Shown one piece after another: positions 1-9,504 of a stretch of 64,000 bases of DNA. Source of the DNA: an uncultured Erythrobacter sp. (lineage in GTDB: Bacteria; Pseudomonadota; Alphaproteobacteria; Sphingomonadales; Sphingomonadaceae); NCBI RefSeq assembly GCF_947492365.1, contig NZ_CANLMB010000001.1:558001-622000 (forward strand), read 5' to 3'. The position numbers were made by a program, and so were the translations under genes. Position 1 is the stretch's first letter, and every line of letters begins with the position of its first letter. Under the pieces are notes generated by a model. It saw only the letters and a program-made list of their open reading frames with translations. It was not told the origin of the DNA and did not search any database.

Positions 1-714
1 GATTAGGACGCGGGCTTCGACCTGATCGTCGCTCCAGACCTCGAACACCCCTTCGAAATCGGGGTGGACCTGATCCACATAATCCAGCCTATGGTCGCCA
101 AATTCGGCATGGTCGGCGCGCCCACCAAAGCCGAACCATTTCTTGTGCTTGCCCTTGCGCTGCAAAAGCGTGGTCGAGTGGAAATTGCGGCCAAAGCCCA
201 TGGAGATGATCGCCCCGCGAAACACCGTGACCCAGCGGCGGTTCTTACCCGAACCGCGCCGCTGTTCGAGATGCGCCTCGTAAAGGTTGAAAGGGTGGCC
301 CTCCAGCTCTCCAAACCAGCGGTCTTCCTGACTGTCTCGCTGGTAGGATGGCAGCAATCCATAGCGCCGCGCGGCTTCATATTCCTCGCCCGGCACAAGG
401 TCATGCTCGTAGGATATGCCAAGACTACGCGCGATCGCGGAATTGATCCCGACCTTGATCGTCTTCTTGGCCTCGTTGATCGGAGCATAGCCCCAGGCGA
501 ACACGCCAAAACCGATAAAGCCCGACAGGAAGAGGCGGAACATGCCCAGTTCAAATGGCATGAACAGGATAAAGGCGATCACCGGCAAGGCGGCAATTCC
601 GGCGTAAAACCAGCGATTGCGTGCCTTTTTCGTGGCTGCGTCGCGCATTGCCTGCTGCTGGGAAAGCCATTCCCCCAGCTCTCCGCTCATTAGACTTTGG
701 ACATCCGCGTGCAT
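1..714 (-). CDS. DUF3137 family membrane protein (partial, C-terminus off the window)
   Basis: The reading frame is open from an ATG at 714 to the left edge, giving 238 codons with no stop, so the 3' end is missing. A GGGGGGAGA ribosome-binding sequence lies just before 714 and supports this start over the in-frame ATG at 690. Two hydrophobic segments lie at about residues 36-55 and 58-76, followed by a soluble domain. The arrangement and the divergent lemA neighbour fit DUF3137 proteins, which are commonly found beside lemA; their biochemical role is unknown. The family call comes from recall of the pattern, not a search. Confidence 0.72.
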   Translation of the reverse strand, partial: MHADVQSLMSGELGEWLSQQQAMRDAATKKARNRWFYAGIAALPVIAFILFMPFELGMFRLFLSGFIGFGVFAWGYAPINEAKKTIKVGINSAIARSLGISYEHDLVPGEEYEAARRYGLLPSYQRDSQEDRWFGELEGHPFNLYEAHLEQRRGSGKNRRWVTVFRGAIISMGFGRNFHSTTLLQRKGKHKKWFGFGGRADHAEFGDHRLDYVDQVHPDFEGVFEVWSDDQVEARVLI

Positions 715-786
715 TGGCCTGTCTCCCCCCTTTCCCTTAACCTCTTACTGCTACTATAAACGCAGGCCGTAAAGGAGGGGTGGATA

Positions 787-1344
787 ATGGGATTTCTTGG
801 ATTTGGGCTGATCGGCCTGTTGGTTGTGATCGCCGTTATGGTGATCGGGATTTACAACAATCTCGTCGGATTGCGCCAGAATGTGCGCCAGGGAACCGCC
901 GATATCGACGCGCAATTGCGCCAGCGGCATGATCTCATCCCCAACCTCGTCGAAAGCGTGAAGGGCTATGCCGGGCACGAAAGTTCCACCCTCGAAGCGG
1001 TGGTTGAGGCGCGCAATGTCGCAGCCAAGGGATCGCCCGACAGCAGCAGCGAGCAAGGCCTCAAAATCGCGCTCGACAACCTGCTGGCACTGGGCGAGGC
1101 CTATCCCGACCTCAAGGCCAGCGCGAATTTTCAGGAGCTTCAGCGCGAGCTAGCCGATATCGAGGACAAGCTCGCCGCTGCCCGCCGTGCGCTCAACGCA
1201 GCGGTCGCGCAGTTCAACACGGCGCGCGAGAATTTCCCGGCGGTTCTGTTCGCCGGAATGCTCGGATTCCAGCAGGCTGACTTCAACCAGCTCGACGATA
1301 GCGAGCGCGGCACCGTGGATCAGGTTCCCAATGTCGGTTTTTGA
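787..1344 (+). CDS. lemA: LemA family protein
   Basis: This 185-residue protein has one N-terminal membrane helix (about residues 3-23), then the typical LemA segment starting IYNNLVGLRQNV and containing RHDLIPNLVESVKGYAGHE, and a long alpha-helical body. The length matches the family (about 180-200). An AAGGAGG sequence sits just before the ATG at 787. It is divergent from the DUF3137 gene with 72 bases between the start codons, so the two probably share a promoter region. LemA proteins are inner-membrane proteins of unclear function, often associated with envelope stress or peptidase systems. Confidence 0.93.
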   Translation: MGFLGFGLIGLLVVIAVMVIGIYNNLVGLRQNVRQGTADIDAQLRQRHDLIPNLVESVKGYAGHESSTLEAVVEARNVAAKGSPDSSSEQGLKIALDNLLALGEAYPDLKASANFQELQRELADIEDKLAAARRALNAAVAQFNTARENFPAVLFAGMLGFQQADFNQLDDSERGTVDQVPNVGF

Positions 1345-1458
1345 TTGCGGCTGAACATTTTGGCGCTATATGCGCGTCTCTTCTGCCCCAAGGGACTAAC
1401 CGCAAGGCAGGCTCGTAACCGTTTGGTCGAACACTGAACCATTAGGGGGTCCCTTGAG

Positions 1459-2664
1459 TTGCACATCTTTCCTGATGCCAAGACTGTAGCGCGGGCTCGC
1501 CAGCCCGACGAGCCAGTCATCCTCAACCGCCCGCACGCCGCGACGCGTGCTGCAAAGTTCTTTGCCGAGAAGTTTCCCGGCAAGGTGCTCTATGCGGTGA
1601 AGGCCAATCCTGCTCCCGATCTGATCGAAGTGCTGTGGCGCGCGGGCGTTACGCATTACGACGTCGCCTCGATTGCCGAGGTCCGTCTGGTGCGTGCTCT
1701 GCTGCCCGAGGCGACCTTGTGCTTCATGCATCCGATCAAGACGCGCGGCGCGATCCGCGAGGCCTATCACACCCACGGCGTGCGCACTTTCAGCCTCGAT
1801 TCCATCGAGGAGCTGGAGAAGATCGTCGAGGTGTGCAGCGATCCGGAAACGGGCGAACCAGCAACCGATCTGCGCCTGTGCGTGCGGCTGCGCGTGTCGA
1901 GCGAATATTCGGAACTGTCGCTTGCCAGCAAATTCGGCTGCGACCTGCTCGAAGCGCCCGGACTGCTCCAGAACGCGCGCCAGCATTGCGACTGGCTGGG
2001 CGTGTGCTTCCATGTCGGATCACAGGCGATGAGCCCGTTTGCCTTTGTGCAAGCGCTCGACCGCACCCGCGCTGCAATTGCGGAGGCGAGCGTTGTGATC
2101 GACATGATCGACGTGGGCGGGGGCTTCCCCAGCATCTATCCCGGCATGGAGCCGCCGCCGCTGGAGGATTACTTCCAGATCATCCACCAGCACTTCTACG
2201 CGCTGCCGGTCGCCTACAATGCAGAGCTGTGGTGCGAGCCGGGCCGCGCATTGTGCGCCGAATATTCGAGCATGATCGTCAAGGTCGAACGCCGCCGTGC
2301 GGGTGAGCTTTACATCAATGACGGCGCTTACGGCGCGCTCTACGACGCGGCGCATGTGGGCTGGCGCTTCCCCGTGGCCGCGCTCGAAGGCGATCTGCGC
2401 GACCCCCTAGAGGACTTCGCCTTCTACGGCCCCACCTGCGACGACGCCGACTACATGGCCGGCCCCTTCGCGCTGCCCGGCGACATCCAGGCAGGCGACT
2501 ATATCGAGATCGGCATGCTCGGCGCCTACGGAGCGGCAATGAAGACCGGCTTCAACGGCTTCGGCGATGCAGAGGTCGTTGTGGTCGAAGACGAGCCGAT
2601 GATGAGCCTGTTCGACGGCAGCCGCGTGCGGCCCGAGGCGGATAATGTGGTGAGCTTGCGCTAG
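1459..2664 (+). CDS. PLP fold-III decarboxylase (ornithine/lysine decarboxylase type)
   Basis: This is an alanine-racemase-fold PLP enzyme related to eukaryotic-type ornithine decarboxylase, which makes putrescine from ornithine. Visible motifs are the PLP lysine in VLYAVKANP (about K48), HVGSQ, the glycine-rich DVGGGFPS phosphate loop, CEPGRALCAE, and the C-terminal GPTCDDAD containing the substrate-site Cys-Asp. About 400 residues is usual. The start is a TTG at 1459, preceded by AGGGGG with good spacing; an in-frame stop at 1435 and the lack of ATG or GTG leave little alternative. It runs convergently into the bpX-like operon. Ornithine versus lysine or diaminopimelate preference cannot be settled by eye; the short HVGSQ loop and CDDAD favour ornithine/lysine. 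Confidence 0.88.
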   Translation: MHIFPDAKTVARARQPDEPVILNRPHAATRAAKFFAEKFPGKVLYAVKANPAPDLIEVLWRAGVTHYDVASIAEVRLVRALLPEATLCFMHPIKTRGAIREAYHTHGVRTFSLDSIEELEKIVEVCSDPETGEPATDLRLCVRLRVSSEYSELSLASKFGCDLLEAPGLLQNARQHCDWLGVCFHVGSQAMSPFAFVQALDRTRAAIAEASVVIDMIDVGGGFPSIYPGMEPPPLEDYFQIIHQHFYALPVAYNAELWCEPGRALCAEYSSMIVKVERRRAGELYINDGAYGALYDAAHVGWRFPVAALEGDLRDPLEDFAFYGPTCDDADYMAGPFALPGDIQAGDYIEIGMLGAYGAAMKTGFNGFGDAEVVVVEDEPMMSLFDGSRVRPEADNVVSLR

Positions 2665-2691
2665 GTGCTCCGCTAGCCGCTCGAGATGCTT

Positions 2692-5600
2692 TTAAAGCTC
2701 GCGCACCCGTGCGGTCCTCGGATCCACTAGAAACAGTCGTCCATGCGTATCACCCAGCAACACCTTGCCAGAGGTACGAGCGTGCCTCTTAGCGTGTTTG
2801 GTGAGGCGATCGGCGGGCCCAAGTGGCAGACGCGCATGACAGTAAAGCGTGAGTTCTTTATCGTGATGCAGCTCAAAGCGCGGCCCTGAACGTTCGTGAC
2901 TGCGTATTTCGATCTTGCCATCGGTCACCACCGCAGCCGAACGATCGAGGTCGCATGGCACCAGATGATCGATACCTTCGTCCCGCGCACGCTTGGCCAT
3001 GGTGAGGCGCACTTGGCGCTCGGAATATTCGTCCCATTGCTGCACGGCCAACCAGGCATTGTCTTTTGACAGCGGAGCCATGATGGATCCCCGGTCTTGG
3101 CTCCACGCCCAGAGCATTGGTGGATTAGGCTGGCCGGTTTGGCCATTCTCGCCCGGCCTTAGGATGAAAGTCTCAAGATCACCGCTATCAGTGAACTTCC
3201 AGAGTTCGATTATACCCAGCCGGTCGGGGCTTACATCCACTGTTGCCCAAGATGCGCATTTCAACCCGTGACAAAAGGCGATTGTTTGCAGCCTGTCCGT
3301 GAGCGAGCACGACCATAGAAACTCGAACTCAGGCTCTTGCGTAGTCATCCTCGCTAGACTGAGCGCGCCGATTCTGCCGCCCACCTGAACCATCCAGCCA
3401 AGCTCATCGGTGATGTCGTGATGCGCTTTCAAGGCGAGGCTACCTATTTCGCGCATTGTGCGTGAAGCGGTGTCGAAGCAGCTCACGATGGTTTGTGCCC
3501 CGAGGCCTTCGCGCAGGATCAGCACCTTGCTTCCCTGTCCAACGGGAATAATCGCGCTCGGCTGCTCAAAGCGTTCACGCCAGAGCATCGCGCCATTCTT
3601 GTCCATCAATTCGAGAAAACCTGAATCCCGCCATGCCAGAATGGTTCCGTTCCCAAGCACGCACGCTCTTGTCACCATCGGTTTTTGAGCGGCGAGGGGA
3701 GGTACGGTCCATTCGCGCGCTGTCTCTTCACTCGATTTGATCAAGCGGTTCAGCTTGGTCAGATCTCTCGCCAAAACGCGGTGTCCCGCCATGTTCAGCA
3801 ATTGGCCCAAGGCGTCGAGATCAGGCGTTTGCAATTGACTGGAACCTTGCCGGAGCAGGCACTGGCCTAACTGCTCGAGCAATGTGGAGCCGGGACCCGA
3901 CCAGAAAGTGTTCTGCTCGGGAGATTTGCGCAGCGCGAGCCGCCGTAAGGACGTAAGCACACCCAAAAGATCGTCGCCGCCCCGGTCGTCCTGCGTCGCA
4001 TCCTGCAGCCGGTCCAGCGCCATGTCGAGCAGCTCATCTCCCGTCGCACGCAACCGCTCTGGAAATTGTTCTAGCGGATCGGGGTGCTCGAGCGTGCAAG
4101 TCAGGAGCGCGCGCGCAACGGCCTCGGCGGGCAGATTCGATCCTTGCGATGCGACAAGAACTGCGCCGAGCCACGATCGGCGCAGCGCGAGCAGGGTCGT
4201 ATTGGCCCCAATCTGGTTGGCGAGTTCATCGGTCACTTGCAACGCGCGTAGCACCTGTCCGCTGTCAATCAGCGCTTCGGTCCAGGCCTTGATCACGTCG
4301 ATGTGGAACACGGCGTCCTTCTTGCGGCTTTGTTCGACCAGAGCCTCAAAACAACCCGCCCGAACGGCCAAAGCCAACGCTTCTTGCTTGCGACCTGCCT
4401 CGTAAAGCAGCCGAACAGTGATTGCCGGATTGACCTTGCCAGCTAGCGCCAGTTTGAGCGCCTCATGTGGAAGCTTTGCTTTTTCGAGCAGCCGGACCGC
4501 CTCTTCGTGTTCGCCCAGAAGCTGCGAATAGATAAAGGCCGCGCGGCGCAAATCGCCATCCTTCTCCAATTGTTCGGCCAGTTGAAAATAGCGCTGCCGC
4601 AACTCCCAGTCCTGGCCGTCGCTCAGGATCGGCGCGCCAAATCCGCTATCAACATAGTCGAAATCGAGCGTTGCGCGCGCGCTGGGCAGCTCGCGTGGAT
4701 AGATTGTGCGCTTGTGCTTCGATCCGGGCCGATTGTTGCCCAGCCGGAATGCCAGCTTGAGCGCTTCATCAATTTGCCCGCGCGCCATCATGCTTTCGAG
4801 CTGTTTAACTCGTTGGCTGACTTGGCGGTGAACTGAGCTGAACGGGTTCTTCCAAGCCAGCCAACCGAGAAAATTTTCAAAGAGGCCCGGGCCGCGTTCG
4901 CGCGCTGAATCGTGGGATGCGGAGCCATATGAAATGGCACCGCCAATCAACCCGCCCAGAAATCGCAGCAACATAAAACCAACAAAGAACCCGGCAATGG
5001 AGAGGCCAAGCACTTTCAACCCTGAGACGAGCACAGCGACCACGACGAAAGTGGCCAACAGGATCAGCGCAACTGTTGCAAGCCCCGCGAACACTTTCCA
5101 GATTCGCGGCCAGGTTCCGGCGAGATACCAGCCGAGCCGCCGCATGTTTTCACCGAAGGCCGATGGACGCTTCAGCCCTTCGCGCAACTCGCCAAATGGG
5201 TCGGGATCGCTAAGCTCTTGCGATTTCAGCAACCGCGCTGCGAGGCTCTCACTGATCGCGCTGCCGAATGGCTGGGCCGCCTTTCGCGTCTTGGCACGGT
5301 TGGCGTCAGCGCTGGCAGCCCGATTGTCGCTCTCATTCGCGGCGGCATCAGGGATAATGGCAGTGTGGATTGCGACCTCGGGCATCTCCCAGAGCTGCGT
5401 TCGCGGGACGGAACGAAGCAGGTGCAGCGAGACGCGCAAGGGCTGACCTGACCACCACAGCTCCACCGCGCGCACAGAGGCCGCATTCGCAGCATTGCTG
5501 CTCTTTGCATCGATGCCAGCGGCCGCCTCGCCATCGTCCTTGAAATAGCTTGTGAGCACTCCGGGCTTGGCAAGCGCCAAGGGCAAGGCCTGCGGGTACA

Positions 5601-5898
5601 TCTGGGCAAGGCCTGATTTCGGCCTGCGCAGTTCAACAAAGGTAATATGGAACCGGTTTTCGCCTTGTTCGACATACCCTTCGGCAATGCGAGACACGTC
5701 ATCCCTGATCGCCTTCAGTGCGGAGATTTGCAGGCTGCCGGGTCCGATGAAAGCAAGCCCAAGGCATGGCTGCCGCGCACCGAATTTGATGATCTGCGGA
5801 GGCAGCGGCGGCATGGTCGCAATTGCGCGCTGGGCTGCCCTGCTGAAACCTTGGCGCCCGGTTGTCCGCGCGCTTCGCGATGATCGCGTCACTCTCAT
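2692..5898 (-). CDS. bpX6-like membrane/TPR/beta-propeller protein of a MoxR ternary system
   Basis: This 1068-residue protein ends a four-gene operon. A globular N-terminal domain spans about residues 30-185. Two membrane helices lie at about 268-292 and 296-320. A helical, TPR-like repeat region follows at about 365-730, with paired helices such as ARGQIDEALKLAFRLG. The C-terminus from about 740 onward has repeated short beta-strand blades (GNGTILAWRDSG, SKVLILREG), as expected of a beta-propeller. The ATG at 5898 overlaps the upstream stop (ATGA) and has AAGGA before it. The architecture and the upstream MoxR gene fit bpX-type MoxR-vWA-beta-propeller systems, predicted conflict modules. 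The domain name is inferred; a generic membrane scaffold is the alternative. Confidence 0.6.
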   Translation of the reverse strand: MRVTRSSRSARTTGRQGFSRAAQRAIATMPPLPPQIIKFGARQPCLGLAFIGPGSLQISALKAIRDDVSRIAEGYVEQGENRFHITFVELRRPKSGLAQMYPQALPLALAKPGVLTSYFKDDGEAAAGIDAKSSNAANAASVRAVELWWSGQPLRVSLHLLRSVPRTQLWEMPEVAIHTAIIPDAAANESDNRAASADANRAKTRKAAQPFGSAISESLAARLLKSQELSDPDPFGELREGLKRPSAFGENMRRLGWYLAGTWPRIWKVFAGLATVALILLATFVVVAVLVSGLKVLGLSIAGFFVGFMLLRFLGGLIGGAISYGSASHDSARERGPGLFENFLGWLAWKNPFSSVHRQVSQRVKQLESMMARGQIDEALKLAFRLGNNRPGSKHKRTIYPRELPSARATLDFDYVDSGFGAPILSDGQDWELRQRYFQLAEQLEKDGDLRRAAFIYSQLLGEHEEAVRLLEKAKLPHEALKLALAGKVNPAITVRLLYEAGRKQEALALAVRAGCFEALVEQSRKKDAVFHIDVIKAWTEALIDSGQVLRALQVTDELANQIGANTTLLALRRSWLGAVLVASQGSNLPAEAVARALLTCTLEHPDPLEQFPERLRATGDELLDMALDRLQDATQDDRGGDDLLGVLTSLRRLALRKSPEQNTFWSGPGSTLLEQLGQCLLRQGSSQLQTPDLDALGQLLNMAGHRVLARDLTKLNRLIKSSEETAREWTVPPLAAQKPMVTRACVLGNGTILAWRDSGFLELMDKNGAMLWRERFEQPSAIIPVGQGSKVLILREGLGAQTIVSCFDTASRTMREIGSLALKAHHDITDELGWMVQVGGRIGALSLARMTTQEPEFEFLWSCSLTDRLQTIAFCHGLKCASWATVDVSPDRLGIIELWKFTDSGDLETFILRPGENGQTGQPNPPMLWAWSQDRGSIMAPLSKDNAWLAVQQWDEYSERQVRLTMAKRARDEGIDHLVPCDLDRSAAVVTDGKIEIRSHERSGPRFELHHDKELTLYCHARLPLGPADRLTKHAKRHARTSGKVLLGDTHGRLFLVDPRTARVREL

Positions 5899-7868
5899 GA
5901 AGCGTCCTTAACGCGCAGCAACATTGCCTCGTCTGCGATGGCGGTGAGATCAAATACTTCGCGTGCATTGTGTGCGTTGGGCCGCTTATAGCGTAGCGAA
6001 ATCATCTCTTTGGGTTCACCAGAAAGGCCGACCTTAATCGCCAGCAATTTGGCGTTCCGCTGTGCGATGCGAACAATCCTGTCGGCATCTTCTCCCAAGT
6101 CGATAGGGCGAGTTGTACGAACTCGAGTGCCATCGCGATAACGAACCGCCTCGATCGTACCTTCGCCGCCGATCCGCGCGTCGGACCACAGTAGCGCGTG
6201 GACTTCATTGTTCTTGATGTTGATCGAAAGTACACGTTCACCATCATGAGTTTGAAACGGAAGCTCTGCATCCGCGTAAGCCTCGGATGAGGCTGATTGG
6301 CCGAGTGCAAACCAAGCGCCGGCACTTTGTGCGTATGCGAATTTGGTCGAATCGGATGACCAGACCATATCGTGGAATCGGACCGGCATCGCTTCGAGAG
6401 CGGGGCGATATCGCGCCACCAATTCTTCGTCGCGGTGCCGCATGACTTGCAAGAACGACATGGAGGCAGTTGAATTGTCGATGATGAAATGCTGCCCGGT
6501 GGACAGGAGAATCTCGGGCACTTCGGGTTGCAATAAGTTCCCTCTTCGATCGAGCCGATAGCGTGCACCTAAGCGACCAAAAACGTCGAGTGAACCGCCG
6601 TGGTGGAAATCATGATCGACTATGCCCGGTAGAGCGTAGTCGCGAGAATTGAGCAAATCATCACGAGCGTGAACTCGGTGGGAAATGTAGCTGCCCACAT
6701 GCTCTTCGCTTCGAACGGTTAGAACGAAAAGCTGAATGGCGAGCCTGTGCTTCTCTCCGGCCTGGCGTAATAGAACGAGTTTGAGGACGTTCTTTTCAAT
6801 ATCGATACCTGCAATTCTTGCGTCTGCGGGCAAAGGCGCAAACCAGTTCCACGTCTCTCCTTCATATTGGCCGAGCCGTCGCACCAGCAGGCCATCGGAC
6901 AAATGGATCACAAGATAATTGCCTGCAAGCACCGTTAGATAGCGCGGCGCCCACCCCTCCATCCGCGGGGCTTGCGAGGGTTCGCGGTGGTTTTTCTTGG
7001 AGTGCGAAGGGGCCGGGAAGGGGCGCTCAAGCGCGGATAGGCATTTTTTGTCATCAGCCAGCGCAATCAAGCCATGGGCTTGCTCGCGAAAAGCCTTGCG
7101 CACCGTGATCTCCACCTCGCGCGGCTCATTCTTGATATGCGGTTTGAGGACGAAGCTGAGGTGGTTGGGCTCCTGCGTGGCAACAGCATCTTGCGCGCTG
7201 TATTCGCGCCCGGACCCGATCACCCAATCGGCGTGATCGGGCCGGCTCGATTCATCCGTGCCAGTCTCAGCATCATCCCAGACTTGACGTGCAAGAGCGA
7301 CGTCGCTGGCGGTTGCTTCGCGAAAAGCGACCGTGCGCAGAAAGCGCTTTACCGAATTGACCGAGAGCCCCTTGAACCAGGTGATCTCACCGCTTGAGGG
7401 AAGGAAGCACCATTCAAACCGGCCACCGCGTTGTTCGGCGACTCTCGCCAGAAAGAACAAAGCGGCGAGTGCTATCAGGCGCGCATGGCCGATGATTTCA
7501 GGGCCTGCTGAGACGATCACTCTCCAGACTTGCTTCGCGCCGGGATCGGCATATTGGCGGTCATGAAACAGCGTTTCTGCCTCGGCCAAGCGGCGGAGGA
7601 ATTCGATGGGAGCCTCGGATTGGAGCAGCAATTCGCTTTGCAGAATATGCTCAAAGTCGCCGCGATTGGTCAGACCACTCAGCCCTTCAAATTCACCGCG
7701 CGGCGCATCATCTATCGAAGCCAGATTTCTGGCGAACATTTCGAACTGCGCCAATTGACCGCGCAACACTTGCGCCAAAGCTGGCGAAAGCTGGTCGAGC
7801 AGTGGATTGAACGGCGCATAAGCCGCCGGAAGAACCGCGTCTGGCGGGGATTGGTCGACCTCGCTCAT
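5895..7868 (-). CDS. Beta-propeller protein with possible degenerate vWA-like N-terminal domain
   Basis: 657 residues, third gene of the MoxR operon, with ATGA overlaps at both ends. After a helical N-terminus, residues about 114-185 show a hydrophobic strand (WRVIVSAGP), a helix rich in Ala/Leu (LIALAALFFLARVAEQRG) and a second strand (GRFEWCFLPSSG). That is the order seen at the start of von Willebrand A folds, but the metal-binding DxSxS motif is absent. From about residue 300 to the C-terminus there are repeated beta-rich segments suggesting a propeller. No signal peptide or membrane helix was seen. In related MoxR systems a vWA protein is the usual ATPase partner; this protein may fill that place. 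The function is unproven. Confidence 0.5.
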   Translation of the reverse strand: MSEVDQSPPDAVLPAAYAPFNPLLDQLSPALAQVLRGQLAQFEMFARNLASIDDAPRGEFEGLSGLTNRGDFEHILQSELLLQSEAPIEFLRRLAEAETLFHDRQYADPGAKQVWRVIVSAGPEIIGHARLIALAALFFLARVAEQRGGRFEWCFLPSSGEITWFKGLSVNSVKRFLRTVAFREATASDVALARQVWDDAETGTDESSRPDHADWVIGSGREYSAQDAVATQEPNHLSFVLKPHIKNEPREVEITVRKAFREQAHGLIALADDKKCLSALERPFPAPSHSKKNHREPSQAPRMEGWAPRYLTVLAGNYLVIHLSDGLLVRRLGQYEGETWNWFAPLPADARIAGIDIEKNVLKLVLLRQAGEKHRLAIQLFVLTVRSEEHVGSYISHRVHARDDLLNSRDYALPGIVDHDFHHGGSLDVFGRLGARYRLDRRGNLLQPEVPEILLSTGQHFIIDNSTASMSFLQVMRHRDEELVARYRPALEAMPVRFHDMVWSSDSTKFAYAQSAGAWFALGQSASSEAYADAELPFQTHDGERVLSINIKNNEVHALLWSDARIGGEGTIEAVRYRDGTRVRTTRPIDLGEDADRIVRIAQRNAKLLAIKVGLSGEPKEMISLRYKRPNAHNAREVFDLTAIADEAMLLRVKDAS

Positions 7869-8293
7869 GCGTTGAGCATCTCGCGTCGCAAGTGGACGGG
7901 GTAGATATCGACCTCGCTCGAAACAGCCTCTTCAGCGGCAAAGCGCGGCACAATTATTGCTGGCGAGCGAAAGCCCGTCTCTTGTGCCAAACGGCCCAGC
8001 AATTGCGCTTTCATATCATCGGGTACCGCTAGCTCTGAGCCGACGGGAAAATACCATCCCGGTTGAGCCTGATAGAGCGAGAGCGCCCCGGCAATCCTTG
8101 GCACAATCGGGTCACTCGTGCCGGGCAATGTCCCAGCGAAGATCGCGGCCCAACCATCACCGCGCGCGGCGGGCAGGCTGCGGATGAGCGGAGACTTCCC
8201 CTCTAAAGCGGTCTCCATCCGAGTGTGAGCATCGCTGCCTAGAAGCAACAAACCATCGACGCGCTGGAGGGGATCAGTTCGCCGCCACTGCAT
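7865..8293 (-). CDS. Small uncharacterised protein of the MoxR operon
   Basis: About 142 residues, not recognised. It lies between the MoxR ATPase and the beta-propeller gene. Its ATG at 8293 shares a base with the MoxR stop (TGATG), and its own stop overlaps the next start by ATGA, so all four genes look translationally coupled. A GTG immediately upstream at 8296 is an alternative start. The sequence looks soluble, with beta-strand and helix alternation and an aromatic, proline-rich centre (QPGWYFPVGSEL), and has no Cys or obvious catalytic signature. Genomic position suggests an accessory bpX component. Confidence 0.6.
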   Translation of the reverse strand: MQWRRTDPLQRVDGLLLLGSDAHTRMETALEGKSPLIRSLPAARGDGWAAIFAGTLPGTSDPIVPRIAGALSLYQAQPGWYFPVGSELAVPDDMKAQLLGRLAQETGFRSPAIIVPRFAAEEAVSSEVDIYPVHLRREMLNA

Positions 8294-9504
8294 CACTCGG
8301 CTGCTGGCACGGCCTGATCGCCATCGGATGCATTGGCTCCGATCACTCCATTCGATCGCTCTTCCAAAGCGCCTTCTATCCGCTTGCGCAGATCGGCAAG
8401 ATCATCGGGCAGTGTTTCTTCGGAGAAAGCTGCATCGATACTGGTGAGCAAAGTTTCGAGCCGGACCAGCCAAACTTCGCCCTCGCGCTCGGACCATGGT
8501 CCTGGGCGGGCGTTGAGCAGCGCCTCCGCTTGTCCTTGCAGCTGTGCTGCATGGGCGGACAGGCCGTGGATCGCTTGTTCAACACTGCCAGCCAGAACCG
8601 GATTGCGGCTTTCGGCGAGCTCAGCATGGAGCAGATCGCGCAGCTCCGCCTGCCGCTCGCGCGACTGGACCAGAAAGCTAACCGGCCACAGGTCCTCTAG
8701 ACCTGCTTTGTCGCTCCCGCGAAGCAAAGCCGCTGCGGCGATCAGCTTTAGCCCTTTGACCAGTTTGCGATCTGACATCGGCACACCGAGCAAGCGGATC
8801 TTGCGCACAATATGCGCATAGGCCTCGCCTATGTCAGAAACGTCGACTTCAAGCGCTGCGCTTTGGAGCGCGGCCAACACTTTGCGATCCAGCGGGGCGA
8901 GGTCGTCTTGCGCGCGCTGAGCTTCTTTCCATCCCGCATCGAGCAAAGCTGGGAGCTGCTGATCCGGCACAGGATCGACAAACATGGTGAGCAGGAACCG
9001 ATCAGCGAAAGCTGCCAGAGCGGCATCAGTGGGAAGCTCGTTTGAGGCAGCGATGCAGGAAACCAGGGGAACCTTGGTCTCGAACTGGCCGCGCCGATAG
9101 GTCCGCTCATTGAGGATCTTGAGCAGTGAGTTGAGAATCGCGGTCGAGCCGAGGAAAATTTCGTCGAGAAACGCGATTTCCGCTTCGGGCAGCATGCCCT
9201 TTGTCACCGGTCTTACTTCACCGTCGCGCAACGCGCCAAGATCGAGCGCGCCGAACAGCTCACCAGGCTCGGTGAACCGCCCGATCAGATATTCAAAACT
9301 GCTTGCATCGAGCGCATTGGCAATCGCCTGAACCGCGGCAGACTTGCCAGTGCCGGGCGGACCGATCAGCAGCACATGCTCCTTTGAAATCAGGCCCAGC
9401 ATCACCAGCTCCATCAGCGATCTGCGCGCCACAAAACGGGCAGAAAGCGCATCGAGATGCTGATCAATCAGTTCAACGGCTTTGGAAGTATTGATTGAAG
9501 TCAT
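8293..9504 (-). CDS. MoxR family AAA+ ATPase
   Basis: 403 residues with a clear Walker A (GPPGTGKS, about 48-55), Walker B (FLDEIF, about 113-118), the MoxR-type segment LNSLLKILNERTYRRG, a sensor-1 Asn in CIAASNELP and an ADRF segment. MoxR/RavA ATPases work with vWA-domain partners as ATP-driven chaperones. This is the first gene of a minus-strand operon that ends in beta-propeller proteins, so it is probably the motor of that system. The ATG at 9504 is used; the ribosome-binding site is weak. The upstream gap to the next gene is about 140 bases and would hold the operon promoter. Confidence 0.92.
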   Translation of the reverse strand: MTSINTSKAVELIDQHLDALSARFVARRSLMELVMLGLISKEHVLLIGPPGTGKSAAVQAIANALDASSFEYLIGRFTEPGELFGALDLGALRDGEVRPVTKGMLPEAEIAFLDEIFLGSTAILNSLLKILNERTYRRGQFETKVPLVSCIAASNELPTDAALAAFADRFLLTMFVDPVPDQQLPALLDAGWKEAQRAQDDLAPLDRKVLAALQSAALEVDVSDIGEAYAHIVRKIRLLGVPMSDRKLVKGLKLIAAAALLRGSDKAGLEDLWPVSFLVQSRERQAELRDLLHAELAESRNPVLAGSVEQAIHGLSAHAAQLQGQAEALLNARPGPWSEREGEVWLVRLETLLTSIDAAFSEETLPDDLADLRKRIEGALEERSNGVIGANASDGDQAVPAAE

